From Sutcliffiella horikoshii (GTDB taxonomy: Bacteria; Bacillota; Bacilli; Bacillales; Bacillaceae_I): a stretch of DNA of 64,000 nt. Location: contig NZ_CP020880.1 in NCBI RefSeq assembly GCF_002157855.1, forward strand, positions 558,001 to 622,000, given 5' to 3'. The notes below the pieces were generated by a model. That model saw nothing but the letters and a program-made list of their open reading frames with translations, did no database searches and was not told the DNA's origin. Positions 26,447-35,836 of this stretch are shown here, piece after piece; position 1 is the first letter of the stretch, and each line of letters opens with the position of its first letter. Both the position numbers and the translations under genes were made by a program.

Positions 26447-26929
26447 ATGAAAACATTGTGGTTTTTTCTAATTTTAGCGATATTATCCTTTATTTCCCTA
26501 TACATACTGATGAAGAAAATGAACGTCACTAACGTCTTGGGCTGTTATTTTTTCTCCAATATTCTTATTACAAATACAGGTCTAATCATTAATTTAAATT
26601 TAGAACTTACAAAACAAGAGCCAGGTCAGTTAATTTTTTGGGCACAAAAAATTCCTGAGTTGTCACTTAAGCCAGCGCTACTTTTATGGATTATTTATAT
26701 GTTGTTCTCAAATAGAACTATTTTTAGTAAATTTATTCATCTTCTCATCTTCTTAACAGCACTCATTTCAATTGAACTGCTTTTTGTTCATATTGGATAT
26801 TTGAAGTGGGTGGATTGGAATGTATTTTATTCATATTTAAGGTACACTCTGATTATTTTATTATTGGCTATTTACTCATTTTATTTTGAAAAACTTATTT
26901 GTAGAGGCAAAGAGGTGAATACGTCATGA
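26447..26929 (+). CDS. Polytopic membrane protein
   Basis: ATG 26447 is the preferred start; the preceding 17 codons are polar and include no ribosome site. The 160-residue product has four or five hydrophobic segments (starting WFFLILAILSFISLYILM, later FIHLLIFLTALISIELLFV). It overlaps the next gene by four bases (ATGA), so the pair is cotranslated. Its size and topology suggest the same family as the next gene. Confidence 0.72.
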   Translation: MKTLWFFLILAILSFISLYILMKKMNVTNVLGCYFFSNILITNTGLIINLNLELTKQEPGQLIFWAQKIPELSLKPALLLWIIYMLFSNRTIFSKFIHLLIFLTALISIELLFVHIGYLKWVDWNVFYSYLRYTLIILLLAIYSFYFEKLICRGKEVNTS

Positions 26930-27414
26930 TGTTACCTCTTCCTGAGAAATTTGATTCAAATGAAATATTTATTATTTTTTCCACAGTACTTTCTTGGACG
27001 CTCATGTTTATATTACCTAGACGCTTGCCTGCTGTTACCATCACTATTATTTGGACATTCAATGTTTTTCTTGCTGTGTTAGCTGATATTACCCTTAGTG
27101 TAAAACCATATGAATTATACTTTACGATTGATCATAAAAAGCATGAATTATTTGATGTATTATTGCACTTTGTCACTTACCCTACGCTTTCTTACTTTGT
27201 AGTAAACTTCTATCAATATAACAAGCCCAAAGGCCTGAAGTATCTATTTTATATAATTTTTTGGGCAGGGATAGCGATTTCTTTAGAATGGATTTCAGTA
27301 AAGTTTCATGTTTTTACGTATACAGGTTGGAAATTGTATTTATCCTTTATCACTTATTTGTTTGTTTTTGCTGCTACTATTTGGCTTGCGAACTTTGTTG
27401 AAAAGAAAGGATAG
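26926..27414 (+). CDS. CBO0543-like membrane protein
   Basis: 162 residues with four to five membrane segments. YELYFTIDHKKHELFDVLLH and the late VFTYTGWKLYLSF are typical of small Firmicutes integral membrane proteins annotated as CBO0543 family, often found as tandem pairs in spore formers. The function of this family is not known. Start ATG 26926 overlaps the stop of the upstream gene. Confidence 0.7.
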   Translation: MMLPLPEKFDSNEIFIIFSTVLSWTLMFILPRRLPAVTITIIWTFNVFLAVLADITLSVKPYELYFTIDHKKHELFDVLLHFVTYPTLSYFVVNFYQYNKPKGLKYLFYIIFWAGIAISLEWISVKFHVFTYTGWKLYLSFITYLFVFAATIWLANFVEKKG

Positions 27415-27551
27415 TTACGTACGAGAAATATAGTAAGTTTTTTGTAATGAGGTCATTCTCGTTAAAATGGATACTTTTCTTTTAAAATACTATTTCTACT
27501 GTTAGAGGAAACCCATATATATAAGGTAAAAGCTAACAGGAGTAGGATAAT

Positions 27552-28820
27552 ATGGACAAACAAAATAGTAATTTCAGATGGGTTATATTTACTTCTGTAT
27601 TGTTTACATACTTAATAATGTCGAGTCAACGAACGGCTCCAGGATTAATTACAGACCAATTAATGAACGATTTTAGTGTAACAGCAGCAACGGTTGGATT
27701 AGTGACAAGTATTCAGTTTTTTGTATACACCGGTCTGCAAATTCCTATGGGCATTTTAGCTGATCGTTATGGACCTAATTTTCTTCTAATTTTAGGGGCA
27801 ACTCTTACAGGCATAGGTACCATGATTTATAGTTTTAGCACACATGAATTGGTCCTGTTTGTTGCCAGAATCCTAACGGGAATAGGCGATGCGACCATAT
27901 GGGTAAACATGGTGTTGATTTTAAGCCTATGGTTTAATAAAAAAGAATTTACTCGATTAATTGGGTTTGCAGGAATGACAGGAAGCCTAGGTTTCCTTTT
28001 GGCAACTGTTCCTTTCTCTGTATTGGTAGCCTTACTTGGTTGGAGGGGAGCATTTCTTATAGCTGGGATACTCTTATGCTTATTAAGTATTTTCCTTTAT
28101 TATGTGCTTGTTAAAAAATCACAGCAATCGTTAATTGCAGCCCCAAAAATACAACGTGAAAAAACATCGGTTATAATGCGGAGAATACTTTCGGATCGGC
28201 AGGCATGGGCCCTGTTTTTTTGTCACTTTGGGATTGTTGGAGGGTATATAGGGTTTATCGGTTCGTGGGCAGTGCCATATGTAATGGATGTGTATGGAAT
28301 GACACGCATAGTTGCAAGTCAGCTTATTATGATTAGTCTCATTGGGGCACTCATTGGGGCACCACTAATTGGTTGGATTTCAAGTTGTTTAGAAACTATA
28401 AAACGGCCATATATTGTTTTTCATATTACGGTTTTATTGTGTTGGTCCATTTTTCTTTTATTTAAAGAGCATCCACCTTTTTACTTACTGATTATCCTTT
28501 TCTTTATTATTGGCTTTGGCTTTGGATCAAACTCCTTAACTTTTGCAGTTGTTCGTCAGTCTTTTCCTATAACAGAAACAGGCATTGTTACTGGGTTTGC
28601 GAATACTGGTGGATTTTTAAGTGCAGTATTACTACCAAGTATTTTCGGATATCTGTTGGATTATTTTCAGTCAACTTCAGGTAGTATTAGTGGTGGGTAC
28701 TACTATGGTTTTCTCACTCCAGTCATCTTCTCTATATTTGGCTTAATTGGAGTGATTTTTATGGAGGAAAAGCGTCAAAATGCAGGACGAAGATCAAATG
28801 CAACTGGGGTTCCTTTATGA
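27552..28820 (+). CDS. MFS transporter
   Basis: 422 residues with 12 predicted membrane segments. IPMGILADRYGPNFLLILGA contains the MFS loop 2-3 signature G-x-L-A-D-R-x-G. The central loop (KKSQQSLIAAPKIQREKTS) splits the two halves. TAPGLITDQLMNDFSVTAAT near the N terminus fits the sugar-phosphate/organic-anion MFS groups. The substrate is not defined. Start ATG 27552 has CAGGAGTAGGA upstream. Confidence 0.88.
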   Translation: MDKQNSNFRWVIFTSVLFTYLIMSSQRTAPGLITDQLMNDFSVTAATVGLVTSIQFFVYTGLQIPMGILADRYGPNFLLILGATLTGIGTMIYSFSTHELVLFVARILTGIGDATIWVNMVLILSLWFNKKEFTRLIGFAGMTGSLGFLLATVPFSVLVALLGWRGAFLIAGILLCLLSIFLYYVLVKKSQQSLIAAPKIQREKTSVIMRRILSDRQAWALFFCHFGIVGGYIGFIGSWAVPYVMDVYGMTRIVASQLIMISLIGALIGAPLIGWISSCLETIKRPYIVFHITVLLCWSIFLLFKEHPPFYLLIILFFIIGFGFGSNSLTFAVVRQSFPITETGIVTGFANTGGFLSAVLLPSIFGYLLDYFQSTSGSISGGYYYGFLTPVIFSIFGLIGVIFMEEKRQNAGRRSNATGVPL

Positions 28821-29002
28821 TATAGAATATTAAGCTTGAAATAGCAAATAATGACCCTCACGGATGATGGATTTAAACGGATTTGTATTAGCAGAGAACA
28901 AAGAACCCATTCTTTTTGGGCAAGAAGAAAAGAAGAAGATTAAAGGAAAAGGATAAGTTTATATCACAGATAGCATTCTGCACATATGAGCTTGAAACTC
29001 TT

Positions 29003-29041
29003 AAAAAGAAGGCAACTAACCCTGATGGGCGTTGCCTTTTT
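29003..29041 (+). terminator. Rho-independent terminator
   Basis: AAGGCAAC and GTTGCCTTTTT form a stem around about 14 bases. The rest of 28821-29293 shows no supported gene. A short hydrophilic ORF at 28916 runs through this hairpin and is not believed. Confidence 0.7.
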
Positions 29042-29293
29042 ACGTTACTTCTAGTGGAAAGTGGAACTTTTATCATAGAAACTTCCAACCAGAGAAGAAA
29101 AGGTATCTACTGGAATTTTGTTTAAATAAATTCCATTCAGGAACGAATTTCGTTAAAATATATATTGTCCATTTTTCGCAAGTTTAAAGTACTTGTATTT
29201 GATAAAGAGTAAAGAAACATGATATAAGATATAAGTGTAAATTTTTGATCGGGAATTTTAGTACTTTATATTTTGAGAGGATTTGAGTTTGAC

Positions 29294-30256
29294 ATGATAG
29301 ATAATTTTTGGCGTGAGTTACCGAAACCGTTTTTTGTGTTGGCGCCGATGGAAGATGTGACGGATGTAGTTTTCCGCACGGTGGTAAGGAAAGCCGGAAG
29401 ACCGGATGTGTTCTTTACAGAGTTCACAAACTCTGACAGCTATTGTCATCCAGAAGGAAAAGACAGTGTGCGCGGTCGTTTACTTTTTACAGAAGAGGAA
29501 CAGCCGATGGTGGCGCATATTTGGGGCGATAATCCAGAGTATTTCCGTCAGATGAGTATCGGGATGGCGGAGCTAGGTTTTAAAGGAATCGATATTAACA
29601 TGGGTTGTCCTGTACCGAATGTGGCGACGCGAGGGAAAGGAAGCGGCCTTATCCAACGTCCAGATGTTGCTGCGGAATTGATCCAGGCTGCAAAAGCTGG
29701 TGGACTGCCAGTCAGCGTGAAAACACGACTCGGCTTTACGGAAGTAGACGAGTGGAAGGAGTGGTTAAAGCATATTCTAGAACAGGATATTGCGAATCTT
29801 TCTATTCATTTACGGACCAGAAAAGAAATGAGCGAAGTGGATGCGCATTGGGAGCTGATTCCGGAGATCAAGGAGCTACGTGACCGGATTGCGCCGGAAA
29901 CGTTGCTAACCATTAATGGAGACATTCCTAACCGTCAAGTTGGGCAAGAGCTTGCCGAGAAATATGGCATTGACGGCGTGATGATTGGACGAGGTATTTT
30001 CAAGAATCCGTTCGCTTTCGAAAAAGAAGCGAAAGAGCACACCAGCAAGGAATACCTAGATCTCTTAAGGTTGCAGCTGGACCTCCAAGATCATTATGCT
30101 GAGATAGTACCACGCAACATGTCTAAGCTTCACCGCTTTTTCAAAATCTATGTCAAAGGATTCCGTGGAGCTGGGGAATTAAGAAACCAGTTGATGAACA
30201 CCAAATCCACGGATGAAGTCCGTGCATTGCTTGATGAGTTTGAAAGTGGGTTGTAG
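29294..30256 (+). CDS. dus: tRNA-dihydrouridine synthase
   Basis: I choose ATG 29294 ([18 protein letters not shown]), which matches family starts, over the TTG at 29273. About 320 residues. The flavin TIM barrel shows [33 protein letters not shown] (catalytic Cys in MGCP), VSVKTRLGF and [13 protein letters not shown]. It reduces uridine in tRNA D loops using FMN and NADPH. The sequence is closest to the second Bacillus Dus (YfjN type). GC content is visibly higher than in the region to the left, which marks the return to core-like sequence. Confidence 0.92.
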   Translation: MIDNFWRELPKPFFVLAPMEDVTDVVFRTVVRKAGRPDVFFTEFTNSDSYCHPEGKDSVRGRLLFTEEEQPMVAHIWGDNPEYFRQMSIGMAELGFKGIDINMGCPVPNVATRGKGSGLIQRPDVAAELIQAAKAGGLPVSVKTRLGFTEVDEWKEWLKHILEQDIANLSIHLRTRKEMSEVDAHWELIPEIKELRDRIAPETLLTINGDIPNRQVGQELAEKYGIDGVMIGRGIFKNPFAFEKEAKEHTSKEYLDLLRLQLDLQDHYAEIVPRNMSKLHRFFKIYVKGFRGAGELRNQLMNTKSTDEVRALLDEFESGL

Positions 30257-30282
30257 GGACAGGCAACGTGACCCACTGTCCC
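30256..30282. repeat. REP-like element, left-arm form
   Basis: GGGACAGGCAACGTGACCCA plus CTGTCCC, directly after the dus stop. First copy of the palindromic element that recurs about twenty times to the right and not to the left. Confidence 0.75.
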
Positions 30283-30300
30283 AAGCATAAAAACGAAGTA

Positions 30301-30331
30301 AACCCGAGAATACAAGCTATTCTCGGGTTTT
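30301..30331. terminator. Terminator between convergent genes
   Basis: AACCCGAGAAT and ATTCTCGGGTTTTT form a strong 10-bp stem around ACAAGCT. Confidence 0.8.
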
Positions 30332-30350
30332 TGCGTGTGTGCACATAGAA

Positions 30351-30376
30351 AACGGGTCAGCGTGCCTGTCCCCTCG
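30351..30376. repeat. REP-like element, right-arm form
   Basis: ACGGGTCAGCGTGCCTGTCC and CCTC: the complement of the GAGGGGACAGGC arm. It overlaps the 3' end of the next (minus) gene. Confidence 0.75.
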
Positions 30377-31556
30377 ACGCCTCTTTCTGATCCAGATAAT
30401 AACTCAAGAAAGTAAGCAGACTAGCGCATACTGCCACAATGCCGCCGACCCACGTTACATGTATAAGACCGACTTGGTGGTAGACGAGTCCACCGAGGGC
30501 AGATCCCATTGCTATTCCGACATTGCTTGCAACCGGCATGAGGGAAGCAGCGAGCCCTGTTGCACTAGGCTGATAGATCTTAGCTAGGTCTATGAGGTAA
30601 AGCTGGGTAGATGTAGTTAATAGAATGGCCATTAACGACATCAATCCAATGTTAACAAGCCCCAACCCGAAATGATTAATGGTCCAAAATAAGCTAATCA
30701 ATACAACCGCCTGCACGAGAAACACAAACCGAAGGCGGCCAATCGGATTATGGCTAGCAATTTTACCTGCTAAGATATTACTGAAAATGGAGATGAATCC
30801 GTATATGAAAAGAATCAAACTAATGGAATAGTTAGGTGCTCCCATTCCCTTCAAGATAGGAACAAGGTACGTAAAGACGACATAGGTTGCCCCAAATCCA
30901 AGCGCTGGAATGAAAAAGGCAATCAGAATTCGCGGGTTGGTTAAGAGCGAGAACTGATCACGAATCGAGCTTCGAACTTGGCTCAGCTTGCTTGGTAGCA
31001 CGAAATAAGATGCAAGGAAAGCCACTCCTCCAAGAATAGTTGTTAGCATAAAAGTGGAATTCCATCCGAACCACGAAGCTACGACAGTCCCAATCGGTAC
31101 TCCCACCACATTCGCAAGGGTGAACCCTCCGAACACAAATGAAATGGCAAGGCCGCGCTTGGCTGCTGGCATCGTCTCACTTGCTACAATCATGGCGAGT
31201 GAGATCAGCACACCCGTCACAATTGCCGTCAGGATTCGAAAAGAAAGCAGCATCGTGTAGGATGTTGAAATGGCGCACAACGCATTGAAAATAATGAAAG
31301 CACCTATTAAAAACAACATCCATTTCCGCTTAGGAAAATGACTTGTTGCCGACATCACGATAGGTGTGGCGATGGCAAACGTAAGGGCAAATGCAGAAAC
31401 AAGGGTGCCTGCTTTTGCATTAGACATATCAAGGCTTGAAGAGATCTCCGTCAAGATTCCAACTATAACAAACTCGCTTGTACCAAGGACAAACGTTAAT
31501 AAAGAAAGGGTTATAATGAGCAACCAATGTTGCCTCGTTAATTTATCAGATTGCAT
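30357..31556 (-). CDS. MFS drug-efflux-type transporter
   Basis: 399 residues with 12 membrane segments. LLTFVLGTSEFVIVGILTEI and the conserved first half match the DHA1 family (AraJ/YdhP-like). Such proteins export drugs or sugars by proton antiport. The last residues (KEASRGQAR) are encoded inside a REP-like repeat, so the true C terminus may have been extended. It is divergent from nothing and convergent with dus. Confidence 0.88.
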   Translation of the reverse strand: MQSDKLTRQHWLLIITLSLLTFVLGTSEFVIVGILTEISSSLDMSNAKAGTLVSAFALTFAIATPIVMSATSHFPKRKWMLFLIGAFIIFNALCAISTSYTMLLSFRILTAIVTGVLISLAMIVASETMPAAKRGLAISFVFGGFTLANVVGVPIGTVVASWFGWNSTFMLTTILGGVAFLASYFVLPSKLSQVRSSIRDQFSLLTNPRILIAFFIPALGFGATYVVFTYLVPILKGMGAPNYSISLILFIYGFISIFSNILAGKIASHNPIGRLRFVFLVQAVVLISLFWTINHFGLGLVNIGLMSLMAILLTTSTQLYLIDLAKIYQPSATGLAASLMPVASNVGIAMGSALGGLVYHQVGLIHVTWVGGIVAVCASLLTFLSYYLDQKEASRGQAR

Positions 31557-31660
31557 AAATACCTCTTTTCTAAGCTGAATGGAAATGTGTTATGTGGTAA
31601 GTAAACAACCTAAATATCATAACATAATGATTCCCATTTTAAGAGGTTTTCTTGCATTCT

Positions 31661-32425
31661 CTAGTTTTCTTTCATCACAAGCTTTGCAACTTTAGCCGCC
31701 GTTCGTCGAGGTAGAAACTTGGCTGCCAATGCCCCAACTTTATTAAATCCTCCAGTTATGACAACACCTTTTCCTTGCATCAAAGCATCATACCCTTTTT
31801 TTGCTACAACATCAGAAGGCATGGCATTACTGAACATTTTTGTGTTCTCCACTTTTGCAACAGAGCTGAAGTTTGTTTTGGTTGCACCAGGGCATAGAGT
31901 GGTAACCGTTATATTATCTTCTTTCAACTCCTCAGCCAATGCTTCTGAAAAGGATAGAACATAAGACTTTGTTGCATAGTAGACAGCCATGCTAGGTCCT
32001 GGTTGGAATGCTGCAGTACTTGCCACGTTTAATATTTTCCCGGATTTACTCTTTTTCAGATCTGGCAGCAAATGATAGGTTAATTCGGTTAATGATGAAA
32101 CATTGAGGTGAATCATATTTAATTGCTGCTCAATATTGAGACTTTCAAAAGATCCTAATAACCCAAAACCTGCGTTATTTACTAATACATCCACGAAAAT
32201 TTTCCGTGTTTTCATTTCATCCACAATTTCTTTGATTGCATCAGGCTTGCTTAAGTCTTTAGGAATTACTGTAACATCCACATATGGAAAATCTCTTTTT
32301 ATTTCTAGAAGCTTTTCTTCATTACGTGCTATTACTACCAAATTATAGCCATCCTTGGCGAAAAGTTTAACAAATTCTAATCCAAGTCCGCTAGACGCTC
32401 CTGTTATTACAGCTGTTTTAGTCAT
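31661..32425 (-). CDS. Short-chain dehydrogenase/reductase
   Basis: 254 residues. Rossmann motif TGASSGLGLEFVKLF, VLVNNAGFGLLGSF, catalytic Ser in LNVASTAAFQPGP, then AVYYATKSYVLSFSE (Y-x-x-x-K), and CPGATKTNF. NADP preference is likely from ARNEEKL after strand 2. A classical SDR of unknown substrate. Its start codon lies only about six bases from the truncated end of the helD remnant, so its arrival and the loss of helD's 5' part look connected. Confidence 0.9.
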   Translation of the reverse strand: MTKTAVITGASSGLGLEFVKLFAKDGYNLVVIARNEEKLLEIKRDFPYVDVTVIPKDLSKPDAIKEIVDEMKTRKIFVDVLVNNAGFGLLGSFESLNIEQQLNMIHLNVSSLTELTYHLLPDLKKSKSGKILNVASTAAFQPGPSMAVYYATKSYVLSFSEALAEELKEDNITVTTLCPGATKTNFSSVAKVENTKMFSNAMPSDVVAKKGYDALMQGKGVVITGGFNKVGALAAKFLPRRTAAKVAKLVMKEN

Positions 32426-32431
32426 ATATAA

Positions 32432-33346
32432 AGTAATTTTAAGGCGTTGTATGAACAGATTTTTGCGGAACCGGCGAGTATTGGCCAGTGGTTGGATGGG
32501 GATCCGCCTGAAGAGTGGCTGGGGATCTGTCAGGGTACAATTGAAGCGCTGGCGGAAAATAAACTGATATATGAGGACGCAACACCATTTTTACTTTTAA
32601 AAGAATTGATTCTTGGTTTTCAAATAAACAGCTCAATCAAGCATATCGTCGTGGATGAGGCGCAAGATTATTCCCCATTTCAATTTGAGTTCATGAAACG
32701 ACTTTTCCCTACGGCCAGAATGACCGTGCTGGGCGACTTTAATCAGGCGATCTTTGCCCATGCGAGTGAAGCGGTCAACTTTGACGTGTTGGAGGGTCTC
32801 TATGGGCCTGAAAAAACGGAAATTATCAACATTACGAGGAGCTACCGTTCCACAAGGCCAATTATCGAGTTTACGAGAAGGCTTGTTCCAAACGGAGATA
32901 AAATCATCCCGTTTGACCGGGACGGCGAGGAGCCGGTGATGACAGAAGTGGCTGATTTTGATAGCTTGCACTCGGGAATCACTGCGCGGGTAGAGAAGCT
33001 AAAGGGACGTGGCTATCAAAGTATTGCCATCATCTGCAAATCGAGTGAAGAGAGTGGTCGTGCTTTTGAAGCACTTTCACCTGGGATTGATGATTTGAAA
33101 CTGTTGAAAAAGAACTCCATGGAGTACGAACAAGGCGTGGTTGTCGTGCCGTCCTACTTGTCAAAAGGCATCGAGTTTGACGCGGTTATTATCTACAATG
33201 CATCAGATGAAGTATACGGTGATGAGAGTCTGAGAAGGGTGTTCTATACAGCATGTACCAGAGCCATGCATTACTTGGAGGTTTGTAGTGTAGGGACAGG
33301 TTCCTTAACCCGGTTGTGCGTTAATGCGAGAAAGTTTGATTTGTAG
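32432..33346 (+). pseudogene. helD: HelD-type helicase, C-terminal remnant
   Basis: The frame encodes only the last 300 or so residues of a HelD-like superfamily 1 ATPase (normally about 750-780): IKHIVVDEAQDYSPFQFEFM (motif II), MTVLGDFNQAIFAH (III), ITRSYRSTRPIIEF (IV), VVVPSYLSKGIEFDAVIIY (V) and RVFYTACTRAMHYLEV (VI). Walker A and the RNA polymerase-binding N-terminal arm are absent, so it cannot recycle RNA polymerase. The frame is open from 32432, next to the SDR start. The last 18 residues read through a REP-like repeat. Confidence 0.88.
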
Positions 33347-33358
33347 GAATACTGTTTT

Positions 33359-33576
33359 GAGGTCTTCATTTAGAATGAAGACCTCAGTTAGTTCAGAATG
33401 GAAGAAAAGATGTCTTCATCGCCTTTATGAAGACATCAGTTGCTTAGGAAAGAGAGAAGAGATGTCTTCATTGTCCTTATGAAGACGTCAGTCACGTAGG
33501 AATGGGAGGAGAGAAGTCCTCATCGCCCTGATGAAGACATCAGTAACGTAAGAAACGGGAGGAGAGAAGTCCTCAT
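33359..33576. repeat. Tandem array of four and a half hairpins, about 51-bp period
   Basis: Hairpins at 33359-33385, 33409-33437, 33461-33489 and 33513-33541 have arms GAKGTCTTCAT and ATGAAGACNTC, each with an unlike loop of 5-7 bases; a fifth left arm is at 33566-33576. The linkers share GAATGGGAGGAGAG-type sequence. Arms vary at the same positions on both sides in the first copy (GAGGTC with GACCTC), so pairing is kept. Confidence 0.85.
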
Positions 33577-33587
33577 CCAGCAAACAG

Positions 33588-33818
33588 TTACCCAAAATAA
33601 TTATGAAAGCTCCAAACAATAAGCCCCATACTAACTATTCCCCACGCTGTGGCGCTATATATCCACCAAATTATAGATTTAGCTTTTGTTGGACTTTCCT
33701 CGCTTTCCTCATTCGCTTTAATAAAAGCGAGCTTACTTTCCATCCCTTTTTTCAAAGAAGCGAGAACAACAAATCCGATTACGATAAAACCGATCGTTAT
33801 CCAGAGTAATAAATTCAC
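33588..33818 (-). CDS. Small two-segment membrane protein
   Basis: GTG 33818 has GAGGTG six bases upstream; the ORF extends further but without a site. The 76-residue product has a hydrophobic segment NLLLWITIGFIVIGFVVLAS, a charged loop with KANEESEESPTKAKS, and a second segment SATAWGIVSMGLIVWSF. Family not recognised. Confidence 0.65.
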   Translation of the reverse strand: MNLLLWITIGFIVIGFVVLASLKKGMESKLAFIKANEESEESPTKAKSIIWWIYSATAWGIVSMGLIVWSFHNYFG

Positions 33819-33955
33819 TAGTTTCACCTCACTTTTTTGGTAAAATATATCACTTAAAGAATAGTGAAGCATACTGATATATTGCGTGTGGATTGGCTAT
33901 TAGTCGTGGGTCGCCGCCCATTGCCTGTCCCCAAGACTCTCCCCACCCCTTCTAG

Positions 33956-35107
33956 TCACTGAAGTGGTACAAACGCGACAGCCCAGCTACCGTCATTTTC
34001 CTGCACCATCTGAAAACCCCATTTTTGACCATAAATATTGGTGTAGCTGATATGGCCATATCCATCTCCGTCGTCATGAAAGGTACCGTCTTGTATGCCA
34101 AAGAGGACATCTTTATCAGGAAAGACCATTTCTCTAAAATATTCCTCTTTATCAATTCGTCTTACGTCCTCGTGATCTGTGTAAAGCTCGTATTGTAACT
34201 CCCATTCTTTGTCGTTTGTAGCTTGCACAAATAACTTCGCAATGCTGATAGGGGAGAGGTCTAATAGTAGTTGCTGGTTGAAGCCCGTTTTCAACTGTTG
34301 ATAAACATCGAGTTCCTCGGCAGTTAATTCAAAATTTGCTGCTTCAGGATTTACTTCTTCTAAAACAGGAGAGTTTCCAAATGCAAAAAGCGTATCGATA
34401 GAATAGATTATTTGACCATCTCTCGTTAATCCGTGTATTTCAAACATTTCGTCTGGTTTTATATCTGCGAAAGTAAACCAATATCTCTCTCCGCTCTTTG
34501 AAACAATTTTCTCGGTCTTAATATCTTGTTTAGTATCAACCTTTCTCAAAAGCACTTCTGAAATATCTGAGCTAATGATTTTTCCGAAAACTAGGGGAAA
34601 GGGAGAATCTTCATTAATAGGAGATATAAATTCATGACTTATATAGGTCTGGTCAATTATCGCATGTTCTCCACCCTCTGCAGGGTCCTCCCAACCGTAC
34701 TTCGTTTGCTTAACGAACATGGCACTTACCATTTCAATATTTATTTCTTTTTTATTATCGTAAGTAAAAAAAACAACCACACCTGACTCTACTTCTTCTA
34801 TATGAAGTATTTCATAATTATTGTAATGAATGAGCATTTCCTCTAATCTTTCACGAGGAATTTCATCTGCAGGCAATACACTATCACTGGATTTCTCAGG
34901 ATTATTAATAATCGCCGGTATCAATATAAGCATAAATATCATCGCCGCAGAAGCTAATGCAACATAGTACTTCCGAGGTGTGGAGGTTTTTCTGACCTCA
35001 GGCGAACCATTCATTCTAAAATTCATCTGCTCTTGAACTCTTTCGCTTTCCTTGTCACTCATCGTAATTTTTTGGTTTAAGGATTGGAAGTCATTAGATT
35101 GCTTCAT
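33956..35107 (-). CDS. Anti-sigma factor-like membrane protein
   Basis: 383 residues. A polar N-terminal part of about 48 residues, probably the sigma-binding domain, is followed by one membrane segment YYVALASAAMIFMLILIPAI and a long extracytoplasmic part. The start overlaps the sigma gene by 14 bases, the usual way to couple an ECF sigma to its regulator. It resembles RsiX-type regulators in layout. The extracytoplasmic C-terminal region (from about residue 270) is of the kind seen in conserved Bacillus lipoproteins but I cannot name it. Confidence 0.75.
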   Translation of the reverse strand: MKQSNDFQSLNQKITMSDKESERVQEQMNFRMNGSPEVRKTSTPRKYYVALASAAMIFMLILIPAIINNPEKSSDSVLPADEIPRERLEEMLIHYNNYEILHIEEVESGVVVFFTYDNKKEINIEMVSAMFVKQTKYGWEDPAEGGEHAIIDQTYISHEFISPINEDSPFPLVFGKIISSDISEVLLRKVDTKQDIKTEKIVSKSGERYWFTFADIKPDEMFEIHGLTRDGQIIYSIDTLFAFGNSPVLEEVNPEAANFELTAEELDVYQQLKTGFNQQLLLDLSPISIAKLFVQATNDKEWELQYELYTDHEDVRRIDKEEYFREMVFPDKDVLFGIQDGTFHDDGDGYGHISYTNIYGQKWGFQMVQENDGSWAVAFVPLQ

Positions 35108-35618
35108 ATCGGAATCCCTCCTTCTCCAATTCTTTTCGCAGGACCTTCAGGGCTCTGAATAAATCCACTTTGACCTTTGCCTCCGAACACCCCAGAATTT
35201 CAGCAGTCTCCCCAATCGAAAACTCCTTAATTTTTCGTAAAATAATGACATCCCTAAAGGAAGGTTTGATTTTACTGATAGCTAGATAGAGCTGCTTTTC
35301 GGACTCATTTAATATGGCGATGTCCTCTGCTGACATTTCATCATGCCTCCCAAAGGGGAGAAAGCTCAAATAGTTTGCTATTGTTCTATTTTTTCGTATA
35401 TAGTCAATCGTCAAATTGCGGGCAATCCGAAACAACCAGCTTTTCTCTCGTCCGCCTTGAAAACTTTCAAAATGGTGATAAGCCCGAATAAAAGTATCCT
35501 GCACAATATCCAACGCCTGCTCCCGGTCCCCGATCATAAAAAAAGCATAATTAAACACATCATTACTATAAATCTCATACCAATCATTAATCCGCTGCTT
35601 CCTCCCAAGATGATCCAT
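35094..35618 (-). CDS. ECF RNA polymerase sigma factor, SigX-like
   Basis: 174 residues. Region 2 reads VFNYAFFMIGDREQALDIVQ, DTFIRAYHHF and SWLFRIARNLTIDYIRKNR. Region 4 reads IKPSFRDVIILRKIKEFSIG, ETAEILGCSEAKVKVDLFRA. It would direct transcription in response to envelope stress, controlled by the anti-sigma gene that overlaps it. An ECF-type promoter at 35652-35677 suggests autoregulation. Confidence 0.88.
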   Translation of the reverse strand: MDHLGRKQRINDWYEIYSNDVFNYAFFMIGDREQALDIVQDTFIRAYHHFESFQGGREKSWLFRIARNLTIDYIRKNRTIANYLSFLPFGRHDEMSAEDIAILNESEKQLYLAISKIKPSFRDVIILRKIKEFSIGETAEILGCSEAKVKVDLFRALKVLRKELEKEGFRYEAI

Positions 35619-35651
35619 TGCCCCACCCCTTACATATCTCTTTACTATTAC

Positions 35652-35677
35652 AACGAACTGGGGGAGGAAAAGTTACA
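35652..35677 (-). promoter_or_regulatory. Putative ECF-type promoter of the sigma operon
   Basis: Read on the minus strand: TGTAAC, 16 bases, CGTT. This fits the TGTAAC/CGTC pattern of extracytoplasmic sigma factors and lies about 35 bases before the sigma start. Confidence 0.55.
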
Positions 35678-35690
35678 AAAAAGAATCGAG

Positions 35691-35734
35691 GGGACAGGCA
35701 CCGTGACCCCTCAAAAAAATGGGTCGGCGTGCCT
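35691..35734. repeat. REP-like palindrome split by the first IS110 element
   Basis: GGGGACAGGCACCGTGACCC, a short A-rich loop, then GGGTCGGCGTGCCT. The expected last part GTCCCCTC is found beyond the IS at 37599-37606. Removing the IS restores a complete palindrome. Confidence 0.85.
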
Positions 35735-35836
35735 AGTATAGTAAATAGTCATACAACAATAAAAAAACCACCGTTTTCATTGTAAAATAGAAGGACCTAT
35801 CACAGAACTTCCAAATTACATTCCCGACCAAAGGAG

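Noticed and set aside
28916-29125. Small Lys/Arg-rich ORF
   Set aside because: It runs through a clear terminator hairpin at 29003-29041 and has no convincing ribosome site.
29605-29883. Cys-rich ORF inside dus
   Set aside because: It lies in another frame of the dus gene, whose catalytic motifs are intact.
33359-33576. Possible CRISPR array
   Set aside because: The repeating unit is a palindrome and the segments between are themselves similar; there are no unique spacers and no cas genes.
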